A stretch of DNA of 64,000 nt from Dipetalonema caudispina (taxonomy: Eukaryota > Nematoda > Chromadorea > Rhabditida > Onchocercidae), in NCBI GenBank assembly GCA_013365325.1, contig JABVXV010000140.1:58453-122452 (forward strand), written 5' to 3'. Positions 55,101-64,000 of this stretch are shown here, one piece after another; positions within the stretch are counted from its first letter, which is position 1; every line of letters starts with the position of its first letter. The position numbers were made by a program, and so were the translations under genes. The notes below the pieces were generated by a model, which did no database searches, had not been told where the DNA came from, and saw only the letters and a list, made by a program, of their open reading frames with translations.

Positions 55101-55844
55101 TTCCAGTTATTGCCAATTTCATTATCATTTTGCTACAGTTGTTGAAAAATGTATTAGTGTTAATGATGGAAAACCTTCAAAGTGAAATTTTATCATTGGC
55201 ATACTTCAACTTATAGATATTATTGTAATTAACTCATTCAAAAAACAAACTTAACCTGAGTCGTCATTATCATCATTATCATCATTTTCATCTACGGGCA
55301 TCTGTTGAACGTGTATCAATCCTGTATCCTCATCAGGTACCACTCTACGTATGATTCCTCCACCACGTAAATTAGCAAAATTTCTCTTCGGATCTAACAT
55401 ATCCGTCCATTCATTTATTACATCAAAATTATTAGTTCTTTCAAGTTAAGGAAAAAAACCTATCAATAATTTCTTTATATAAATTTAGAAATAATCCAAT
55501 TTCAGCAATTTTTTAGCCAAAAAGTTTTTTCAATTAATTTAATTTATGTAATCTTTAAAAATAATCCTAACNNNNNNNNNNNNNNNNNNNNNNNNNNNNN
55601 NNNNNNNNNNNNNNNNNNNNNNNNNNNNNNNNNNNNNNNNNNNNNNNNNNNNNNNNNNNNNNNNNNNNNNNGAAAAAAACCTATCAATAATTTCTTTATA
55701 TAAATTTAGAAATAATCCAATTTCAGCAATTTTTTAGCCAAAAAGTTTTTTCAATTAATTTAATTTATGTAATCTTTAAAAATAATCCTAACGTTAATAA
55801 TATCAACGATGAATCTTACCAACTTTTAGTTGTGATGAAGGCAT
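52144..55844 (-). CDS. Asp-rich hypothetical protein, 5' end disturbed by assembly gap
   Basis: Not recognised. Exons (minus): a possible start exon 55844-55820 (MPSSQLKV), then 55437-55256, 54239-53996, 52905-52819, 52419-52144. Exon 55437 encodes NEWTDMLDPKRNFANLRGGG, IIRRVVPDEDTGLIHVQQMP and ends in an Asp/Asn run. The next exon is strongly acidic (SDEQMPSSSDDEFLHMHD, then QVVEDDDNDNDENN). Then come a short exon (AVIKYYRSIANAEFGIADD) and a basic, Ser-rich C-terminus (SRRRYSWPLLSSSRRALQQR, ending RSWSFSHLS). Two joins do not work in phase: 55820 to 55437, which flanks the gap, and 53996 to 52905, where an exon may be missing. The acidic-then-Arg/Ser layout resembles the neighbouring gene at 56792-60633. 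A nuclear, disordered protein is a guess. Confidence 0.5.
55451..55571. repeat. Left copy of 121-bp duplicate at assembly gap
   Basis: These 121 bases are identical to 55672-55792 on the other side of the N run. The likely cause is two contigs that overlap but were joined by a default gap. Confidence 0.9.
55572..55671. other. Assembly gap (100 N)
   Basis: Exactly 100 N, the usual placeholder for a gap of unknown size, inside the first intron of the Asp-rich gene. Confidence 0.99.
55672..55792. repeat. Right copy of 121-bp duplicate at assembly gap
   Basis: Identical to 55451-55571 over its full length; the shared block begins GAAAAAAACCTATCAATAAT and ends at the gap edge on the left copy. 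Confidence 0.9.
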
Positions 55845-56791
55845 TTCCAGTTTCGTAATATTTATAAAATCCTTGTAATTAATTAAATAAATCTGTCGTC
55901 GATAAAGACAGCATTTAGTTATTTATCCTTATAATTAAGAAAAAAGAAATGAAAGATAAATATTTGTGGGATTATTTCATGGAATCTATCGACTTAAAAA
56001 AACTTAATATGTATTTAATTAGTTAATTTAAATAATTGATTATTTAAAAGTAGTTCATCATCGATAAGCTATTAATTACTTTTTAAAATTAACAAATATA
56101 TGCGTTTTAGTTCCTGACCGTATCACGTTAATAAGTATCACCTCAATGATTTCTCGTTAATCTACAAGAGAAAAAAGAACCACCGTTCCGTAGTCGTATA
56201 TCTATGAAAATTCATCAAAAATATCACAATAATCAATATTTATGCGATTTTTTATTTATGAAAATCAAAAGTATGCACATATATATAAAGTATCGTATTA
56301 GGCAAAAAATCACGTCAAATGTACACGTAACTTCAGATACAAAAGGAAAACGTAAATTTCGCATGAATCTTATAGATGTCAGAATTTTTTGTAATTCAAA
56401 AAAAAACTCGCCAATTTTTTTATAATAAAATTTTAGAGGTATGTTTGCAAATATATAATGTTAATACTTAACAATGAATAAACAGTACGAACAAGTTTGA
56501 TATCGAATTATAGTTGTAATCAAAGGTGGATACATTCATCTGAAGTGAAATGCATTTTTAACATCACTTTAAAAGTGATATCATAAGAAGAAGCAATTGA
56601 AAACAAAAGTTTTCAAGTCGATTAGTTTTTTATTGGCGATAAATTGTCAAATTACAAATCGATCAGTAATAATATTTTTTATAATTTACGCTTCCTTTCA
56701 TAAAATTCAATTACAGTAGCAAACTGTTTTTCTCTGTTTCAAACAATCAGTATATTATTTCACATTGAATTATTAAAAGATAAAATTTATC
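55845..56791. other. Intergenic between two minus-strand genes
   Basis: About 950 bp, AT-rich. Near the right edge an AATAAA on the minus strand (56629-56634) lies about 160 bases past the stop of the RS-rich gene. The rest should be promoter of the Asp-rich gene. No exon supported. Confidence 0.45.
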
Positions 56792-59700
56792 TTAGAATCT
56801 TCGTTTAATTCGACCACTGTCAACACGATGTAATCTTCCATAAAGACGTGATCGTGGGTATCTCTGCGACGATCGTCGACGTCGACGTGGGTTTCGTGAT
56901 CGAGATAAGCGTCTTCGACTAGTTCTTATATGCGTAGCATTTCTTCTCTGAAATATAAAGACTTTCAGCTTTAAAGATTTTTGCGCCTTTTGCTTTAGTT
57001 AACTATTTACTTGAGAACTGGATGACAGTCACCAAATTTTATGAAATCTAATACAGCCTACAAATAAATATCTCATTCTATTCACCGCTTTATTTTTATT
57101 TATCCAAGCGTAAAACTCATTGACCTTTAATACCGAATGATACTGAATATTTTCATTACCGATCTCAGCGGGTAATTTCCTGCGATGGTGCGATCGATGT
57201 ACGAGACTTCTTCCATTGGTTCCTCATCACTTTCCGATGAAGAGGTATATCCAGCATTAAATCTTCTTGCGATTGGTGGTAGCGAGCGTCGTCGTTTCGT
57301 TGAAACACGTGGTGAACCACTAAGCGATCTCCGTGTACGATAGCGTTTAACACCACGACGAACACGACAACGACGAGGGCGAACTGGGCTTCTATCCTCA
57401 GAAAAAACACTGCGGTTACTCCCATATCGTCTGCGGTGTCCACCACCACCTATGAGCAGACGATAGTCGGTGCTTTGCCGTAATGCCAATTCTCGAGGAT
57501 CTGGTGCCGCACGTGTTGGTGGAGATTCATCACGTGTGGTTAGTCCCATTCTGAGCTGAAATTTATTTCTATTCACGTATACGTTACTATTACTTGTAAG
57601 GAATTAAATAATTTTCAGCTACTTCAAATATCCAATTTTAAAATTTTAAGTTTTAATAAAATTATTACTAGGTTGGTTAAATTATCCAATTCGTCATCAG
57701 TTGGTTCATCATCCATTCCTAGATAAAGAAAATCCCGAGCCTAAAATTTTTCATGAAATGAATGCAATTATCTTGATATCACCTAATAATAATCAAATAA
57801 CTTAAAATAGGATAGTTAAATCGATTAATAGATTTTGATATCCAATAGTTTTCAGCATGATAAGTTTGCTGGTTGTCAAATGATTGTTCAAAAAAATTAG
57901 TATTGACAAAACAATTTCGAAATGTTAAAAAGGTGAAGAAGGATTGAAAAAGTTAAGAAAGTACAAATTAATCCTTGCGAATATTTTTTTTTAGGAAACC
58001 TAACGAATAAATTTAGAAGATACATAAACAAACTTTCAAAAATTATTAATTGACAGAGAGAATATTTTCTAAGGTTTCTTCGGATTTTAATTGACTTTGA
58101 TCTACAATAATTTTTGCGAAATTCTGTTTCAACTGTTTTTATACAACAATTGCATATTTGAAATCGAAGTTAATATCAAAGCTCAAAATACATGTGCAGA
58201 AATTTCAGCTGAAGATCACTCGATATTTTATATTTGCTTATAAAAAGTTACCATTAAAGTAAAAGAATTAACAGTCGCAGTTAACTTACGGTAGTTGGAT
58301 AACTATATCTTCGATATCCATCAAGATTCCCTATTCGATGTTCACGCATGGAACGTGGACTCCATGATCGTGAACTACCTCCTGACAATCGCTCAAGATA
58401 ATAGGATCTTTGATATGCTTCATTATCTATTTCTTCGTAAAAATTATATTGGAACAATTGTTGACAGTTGTGTAATATCGCTTTATGTGGAACATCGTCA
58501 TCTTGCTGTGAACTACCCGCTAAATCATATGGAGCAATGTTGTCCTGAATTATTTAAATTATTTAAAGATTTTTATTACTGGTATATCGTGCTCAACTGA
58601 ATGATTCAGGTGTCTTGGTTAATTATTCTCTCTTGCAGTTTAAATATTCAATCGCTTTATATACCAACTTTAATCATTTAACAGTATCAATATTAACTTT
58701 TGAAACATCTATTATTTCAAAACTCTGAGCTGATAAACAGTTAGAGTTGGTAAGATGAATAATTATTTCATTATTTTGACAAAAATAACGAGAAAAAAAA
58801 AGCACATGAGGATTATAATTAATACATCTGATTCTATCTATTAATCCTAATGCATCTGAATCTACCTCTCTTTCATTAGGATGAATCCAAGATGATCGAA
58901 CCAGTTCATCATTTAAGGCTAAGTTGAAATGAAAATTTTCAGCCATGTCATGATTGTTGATGTCCCCACGAACCCAATCTTCGCTTTCTAATTCGTCAAT
59001 TTCTTGCTCCATACGATCCAATGCCTCATTGAATCCAACAATAAATGCTCTGAAAATTCTGATAAATAAATCAACAATTCAATTTTAAATGTAAAAACGC
59101 ATTTAGTAAAAAATATCAAATAAATTGCATAAAATTGGGGAATAGAGTTAGCATCCAAATTCATACGACCTACTGTAGTATTCGGTTTCATCAGCGTTTT
59201 ATAACTTTACAAGATAAATTCGTTAATTTTGCCCTTCAATTTGTGAGGTATCACCTATCAATAGCTTCCTGCAATTGATCACTGCTGTAGTATCCGGATT
59301 CATCAGCTTCAGCAAAATTTCCAAAATCAGGGTCCTGTATGTCGAATGCTTCCAAATCATCAGAATCAAAGCTTTGATTAAATAGGCCTTCAGAATGAAC
59401 TGAATCTAAACTTATTCTTGAATCAATGCGTAAATATGCTGCCTTTTCAAAATTCAAATTTCAGTTTTTCATAATAAAACAAAAATAAAGGGGAAAAAAA
59501 CATGGAAGATAGCATTTTCTAAAAATTCTTCTCTTTCAATTGAAAATTCTAATTTCAGGCCTTAATATTATGCAAATAATAATAATAGTAATGCTTGTTC
59601 CGGTTGAAAGAATTAGTCCTACATCAATAGGTATAATAAATTTAAGAATTCAATTATCGTAATAAGAATTCTACAAAACCATAACAAAATAAAATATCGT

Positions 59701-60633
59701 TTCAATTCTTTCAGATTTAGCAATTTCTGCTTTAAAATATTTGCATTTCTTCCTATGAAAATGAAGTTATCAATATTAATAATTTGATCCTTTATTTGAA
59801 GTATCGCTGTTCACTTCATCCGATAAAACTACTCTTTCATCGAAATTTAATTCTGGAACTTGTTAATACTACTGCAAAATCTTGTGTTGTTTATGATAGT
59901 ATAAAAATTAAGCAAAAGTTTTTTCCAATTTTTCATCAAATTTTAAATTTTGCTAAAAGTTTCAGTCACAGTCATTAAATAATAGTAACACAATGAATTT
60001 GGGTAAAAGTGATGTGACTTATTGTTCAAATGAACACGTCTATTCCAAAAATTCTTCAAAGTAAAAGGGAGAAATGATAAATGAACTATGATTGGAGTCC
60101 TTTTTGAAATAAATTGAATCATTGTGACAATTTCAAAGCAATTCACAAAATTTCCAGTTTATTTAAATGATTAATTTCTTTTAATTATCAGAATTAAACT
60201 TCTACTAAAAAAAATTTTCTTTTGGAAAAAATTATTCTTTTGTAAGTACCATCCATTTTTGATGAGGAATTATTGTTGTTTCTATAATAATTCGTACGCA
60301 ATTATGATTAGTCCCTGGAATGAAATTTTATTAAAATAATTTAATAAAACGAAGTAAATGATCAGTTTTTCACATCCGTCCTGATAAAATGTCCTATCAG
60401 GTTAACTGATGAAGCAAGAAACGTAGACTTCTCTGTGATTTGGAATGAACTTCTTTAGTAATTAGCTTAAATTTGCTGATTGCCAGTTCAGCCAGTTTAA
60501 CTTCATACCCATGATACAATACGCCGTGATATCCATAAATTTCTGAACCAGTAGTTGAATATATATCACTGACAGATGTGAAAAAAAAAACCACCTCGGA
60601 TCGATCGCCGTAGTAAAAATGATTTATTTTCAT
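56792..60633 (-). CDS. Unknown 508-residue acidic and Arg/Ser-rich protein
   Basis: Not recognised. Exons (minus): 60633-60423, 60314-60250, 59442-59255, 59049-58866, 58544-58290, 57740-57669, 57555-57160, 56947-56792; 1527 bases, exactly 509 codons with stop. It starts MKINHFYYGDRSEVVFFFTS. The middle is acidic (FDSDDLEAFDIQDPDFGNF, then MEQEIDELESEDWVRGD and YLGMDDEPTDDELDNL). The 3' third is rich in Arg and Ser: SSRSWSPRSMREHR, VRPRRCRVRRGVKRYRTRR, SSSESDEEPMEE, and a tail RLSRSRNPRRRRRSSQR ending RIKRRF. Basic RS-type stretches suggest a nuclear, possibly RNA-linked protein, but I see no RRM or other named domain. The donor at 60423 (C|GTTTCT) is weak, with A|GTCTAC as an alternative in the same phase, and the acceptor at 59442 ends in AAG. 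The first exon is the least certain part. Confidence 0.6.
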
Positions 60634-61308
60634 GACAAGTTAGTATTTATATTGTAAAATAATGCTCTGGTAAAAAATTTACATATTTCCAATAATTTCT
60701 ATATTTCATTCTGTCATGTGTAGTTTAACTTTCGCATCATTAATCAAATTTGGATAATTAGTTGTGAAGTGGAAATGAAATAAAGATTCAACGATATCAG
60801 GTGGTAGCAGAAAAGAATTTCAGAGCAGAAGAATACTGCCACGGACAACAAACTTTCACTCAATAAGTTTATAGAAGTTTCATTTTTGAGTAAATTCTAA
60901 AACATACTAATTTATAGATCTGATACGATAAACAGACCTGTTATACTCATTGCTTTATTTATAAGTCATTTTAATAAAAACATTTACTCAACGTATCATT
61001 TTCTTGGAATTTCATGTTTTATTTCAATTACTGAAACTTTTTATTTCAATTACTGAAACTAACATTTGAACAAAGGAAAATAAAGAAATTTATTAAGATT
61101 ACAAAATTAATTTCGCAGTAAGATAATGTAGATCAAAGCGTATATGATAAAAAGGGATAGAAATTACATTTCGTACTAATATACCAAAAGTAGAAAATCA
61201 TAAAATTAAGAAATTCAATACCAAGAAGCTTCAATAATCTGAAATAATTCATATCTAAATAGCATGATTAAATGAATGAAATAATCAATCAGTATGTTTA
61301 ATTATCAT
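60634..61308. other. Intergenic between two minus-strand genes
   Basis: About 670 bp. Contains a short direct repeat of TTTATTTCAATTACTGAAAC (61019-61058) and an AATAAA on the minus strand at 61089-61094 that could end the secreted-protein gene. Confidence 0.45.
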
Positions 61309-62234
61309 TCATAAAATATCCAGAAGAAATGCTAAACCATATCTTCCGAATATATCACCAATTTCTTCTAGGCCAAATGTATGAAATACGATAGATAATG
61401 GTAATGCGAATAATGTTAGAAATGGTTCTTTACCTTCACGGATAACATCAATCATATCATCAATAAATAATCCGGTATTCAGGAGTGCTTTATTGTTTTC
61501 AAGGTACATTTTGATACCTTTTTTTCGACCTTCTGCTTGAATTTTCAAATCATCGAGAATTTTATCCAATAGTGATGAACTATTAGAATTTGTTTTGTTT
61601 TTCGAGGATACATTATTGATTGATAACGGTTTGTTAGGGACCGTTGCTTTCAGTTTAACTGACTGCAAAGGAAATTGTAAATTAATTGATGAAAAAATAC
61701 CAAAGCAACAAATATAGGATTAAAAAGTACGTTAAAAAAAAAAATTACTCACAAAAAGGAGCAATAAAATATCGAAATTAATTGGTTCAATAATTCTATT
61801 AAAGTCAAGCATTATCCTTTACTGATATGGCAATTAGATTCAACAATTTTCATACATATTTAATTTTACGTTTCAATTCAATCTAATGGATGAAATCATT
61901 ATTAGCAGTGGATACATTTGTTTCAAGATTATTCGATCGAAAACAATTTTAAATCCATTCATTAAATATTAAGTATTCTTGTCAATATATCCCATTTCAA
62001 TATCATGAATGTTATGAGGAAAATATATTGATTAATTTATCAATTCATTGTGCTATTCTTTAATTTCCTATGCTATCTCCTTTTAGTAGCAGCCCATCGT
62101 AATTATCATGTACTTCTCACATAATTAATTTTTATTCAACATTCTTATTAGTAATTAATTAAACTTACCTTACAAAAGAATACATTTGGAATAATTACGG
62201 TCATGATAAGAAATCCACGAATCATTTGCTTCAT
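61309..62234 (-). CDS. Small secreted protein, 139 residues
   Basis: Not recognised. Exon 1 (62234-62169) is 22 codons, [20 protein letters not shown] then CK, a good signal peptide: basic N-region, hydrophobic core. TTTCAG stands about 10 bases before the ATG, fitting trans-splicing. After a phase-0 intron, exon 2 (61662-61309) encodes the mature part: [21 protein letters not shown]-glycosylation sequons NVS and NKT, a Lys-rich helical part ([19 protein letters not shown]), [20 protein letters not shown], and a hydrophobic C-terminus ([12 protein letters not shown], then TGA). No Cys in the mature part apart from that at the cleavage region. It shares design with the gene at 63468: a signal exon, a phase-0 intron and one mature exon ending in a hydrophobic helix. 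Confidence 0.65.
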
Positions 62235-63467
62235 CCTCCAACAACTGAAATATTTGACGTGAAAATGAAAATTGTTTTTGCAAAATATACCTTTTATATA
62301 CTTGCTTATTATTATTGTTATTCTCTAATGCACAATTTATCCTGCTTAATTTATTGTTGAAAAGTGAAAAACAATTCAAAGATTTGGATACTTGAAACAT
62401 AAATATTTCCTATCTGTAATATATTGAGGAGAAATTATAACATTGTAGTAAATTAAAGCTTATTAAGAGCATTAAAGATGTATTAAAGAATGAATCAGTT
62501 AATTTCAATTTTATTATTGTTGTTGTTGTTGCAAATAGTAATTTACAGTAAACATGTTGCAGTCATCATTATTGATCTAAGTAGAATAATAGAACTTTGA
62601 GATTAGCTATAGAAACTTTGGAAAGGAAGAAGAGAATTCTGAAACAACATAAAATATTTCATGTCAACATGAAGTTTCAGCAGATAAGCGATATCATTAA
62701 TGAGGATTGCAACCACTGTTGAAATTCGTTGTAATCAACAAAAATATTTGGCTGATTTTATGCAAAATTAATTTTCCCATATTCAAATTGATGGAATAGT
62801 AAGTTTATTCATGTTTATGGAATCAAAAGGCACTTCAAGAATTGCTATTCGTATTATTAAGATAGGTTTGGTATGATGTTTTTACTCTGAAAAAGTTTAC
62901 CGATGGAATAGTTTTATCGTATTTTTTTTTGTCGTATTTCCGGATATATTTTGTTCAATTTTTGCAACAATAAATAATACCAACTTTATTTCCGTATAAG
63001 TGAATAATATTAAGGAATATTTCCAAATGAAATTAATCAGTTGGCGATAATGAAAACAGCTAAGATAATTGAATTATAATTAATTGTGCTTGAAAATTCA
63101 CCAACCCTATTTTACTATTATAAAGAGAAAGAAAAAGAACAAATTACAAATTACAAATACTGCATCCATATCCAGTAATATTATGCAAAATATATTTCAT
63201 CGCTTCGAGAATCTCGACAATTAGATAAATGAACAAAATTTCAAGCAATGGAAATAAGTGAATTACAATTTGTAGATTATTATTACATCTAACTTTACGA
63301 TGTAAAAAGTTTTAAAACAAAAGATGAAATCTTTCTTTACTTTTTTATTACTTTAAGATATGAGCAGCAATCGATAACGTTATCTCAAATCATAACTTGC
63401 TATTTGTAACTCTATAAATGATAACTATACATCATTTATTGATGATATATCAAAGAATTCTGGATTC
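62235..63467. other. Intergenic between two secreted-protein genes
   Basis: About 1.2 kb, AT-rich. Includes a TTG microsatellite (about 62515-62531). A minus-strand AATAAA at 63435-63440 lies 28 bases past the stop of the next gene. No exon supported. Confidence 0.45.
63435..63440 (-). terminator. Poly(A) signal of the second secreted-protein gene
   Basis: AATAAA on the minus strand, 28 bases beyond the TAA stop at 63468-63470. Confidence 0.4.
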
Positions 63468-63896
63468 TTAATCGTCAAAATTTGCTGTTTGATCCGGTGG
63501 AGGTTGTAAAAGTGCTAAGATTGGTGAAAATAATATATCAAGAAAATTGCCGATTGTATTGATAGTATTAGCAAAAGCAACCCAAAAATCACCGGTAGCC
63601 CGTTGAATAGCGCCATGTAAGCTAATCGCTGGTTTTTTTACAGCAAATTGTTTTTTCAGTTCAACGATAAGGCCACTAATAATTGGTTTTAGCGAACTTG
63701 TCAGATTCATTAAGTTATACTTTTCACTTCCAATCTTATTTTCTATTTCAATTTCTGATCCATTTCCAATCATCTCTTCCGTTCCAATTTTTCTCATGCT
63801 TTCAAAGAGCAATTTGTTTCTTAATTCAACTGGTCTTGTACTTATACTCCAACCAATATTTCCACTGATACCATCTATCGGAAGTGATGTATCATT
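63468..63896 (-). CDS. Probable secreted glycoprotein, last exon (5' exon outside window)
   Basis: Not recognised. The exon starts after TTCTTGCAG at 63896 in phase 0 and encodes 142 residues: NDTSLPIDGISGNIGWSIST first, then sequons NGS and NLT, then LKPIISGLIVELKKQFAVKK, a long hydrophobic helix (GNFLDILFSPILALL) and an acidic tail ending ANFDD. Three N-glycosylation sequons and no membrane anchor before the C-terminal helix suggest a secreted protein whose signal peptide lies in an exon beyond 64000. No signal exon is visible between 63897 and 64000. Layout parallels the gene at 61309-62234. Confidence 0.6.
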   Translation of the reverse strand, partial: NDTSLPIDGISGNIGWSISTRPVELRNKLLFESMRKIGTEEMIGNGSEIEIENKIGSEKYNLMNLTSSLKPIISGLIVELKKQFAVKKPAISLHGAIQRATGDFWVAFANTINTIGNFLDILFSPILALLQPPPDQTANFDD

Positions 63897-64000
63897 CTGC
63901 AAGAAAAAAAAATCAAAAAATTTCTTCACTATATATGCAAATTTTATTCAAAGAAACTATTGTTATTTAAAATTTTTTCTGCAATAAGATATTGCTTTTG

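Noticed and set aside
55451..55792. Flanking repeats of the N run as terminal repeats of a mobile element
   Set aside because: Perfect identity directly abutting an exact 100-N placeholder fits an unmerged contig overlap much better; no element features seen.
57165..57449. Second minus-strand frame inside the RS-rich gene
   Set aside because: Shifted frame of the Arg-rich exon 57555-57160; the main frame has matching splice phases at both ends.
58295..58600. 101-codon plus-strand ORF
   Set aside because: Antisense shadow of the 58544-58290 exon of the RS-rich gene.

Overview
The window reads as nuclear DNA of a nematode, most likely a filarial or related clade III worm. The base composition is strongly AT-rich. 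Genes are cut into many short exons by introns of roughly 100-700 bp that mostly end in TTTCAG. Some first exons sit a few bases behind such a TTTCAG, as expected for spliced-leader trans-splicing. Proteins were recovered by joining exons by hand and requiring reading phases to match, and several joins give whole-number coding lengths. Species assignment is inference. A 100-N assembly gap lies at 55572-55671.

Layout, left to right. 1-524 (+): C-terminal exons of an Asn-rich protein. 2209-5065 (-): divergent Na+/K+-ATPase beta subunit. 8426-12493 (-): an unfamiliar 316-residue protein with a repeated DDIPxCPxIENI motif, an Arg-rich stretch and a hydrophobic helical part. 14676-20448 (+): clear NELF-C/D (TH1), a subunit of the negative elongation factor. 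21596-37313 (-): MED12, the large Mediator kinase-module subunit, in about 40 exons with a Gln-rich C-terminus. 38314-38885: three-copy 182-bp tandem repeat. 39211-40894 (+): small Ser/Thr/Lys-rich hypothetical protein. 41324-45261 (+): divergent ABHD17-type alpha/beta hydrolase. 46707-47421 (-): uncertain small gene. 48024-50680 (+): 220-residue two-helix Cys-rich membrane protein. 52144-55844 (-): Asp-rich protein, 5' end blurred by the gap. 56792-60633 (-): 508-residue acidic and Arg/Ser-rich protein. 61309-62234 (-) and 63468-63896 (-, runs off the window): two small secreted proteins of similar design.

Two genes have well-understood roles and lie tail to tail. NELF-C/D holds promoter-proximal RNA polymerase II, and MED12 links the CDK8/cyclin C module to Mediator. 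Both therefore act on early Pol II transcription. The other recognised proteins are membrane-related: the pump beta subunit and a probable depalmitoylating hydrolase. The remaining genes have no function I can name and include the most novel material: the DDIP-repeat protein, the two-helix Cys-rich protein, the RS-rich protein and the secreted pair.

Limits: exon borders were placed by eye from splice consensus, phase and, where available, recalled similarity to human proteins. I saw no tRNA, rRNA, CRISPR array or intact transposon.
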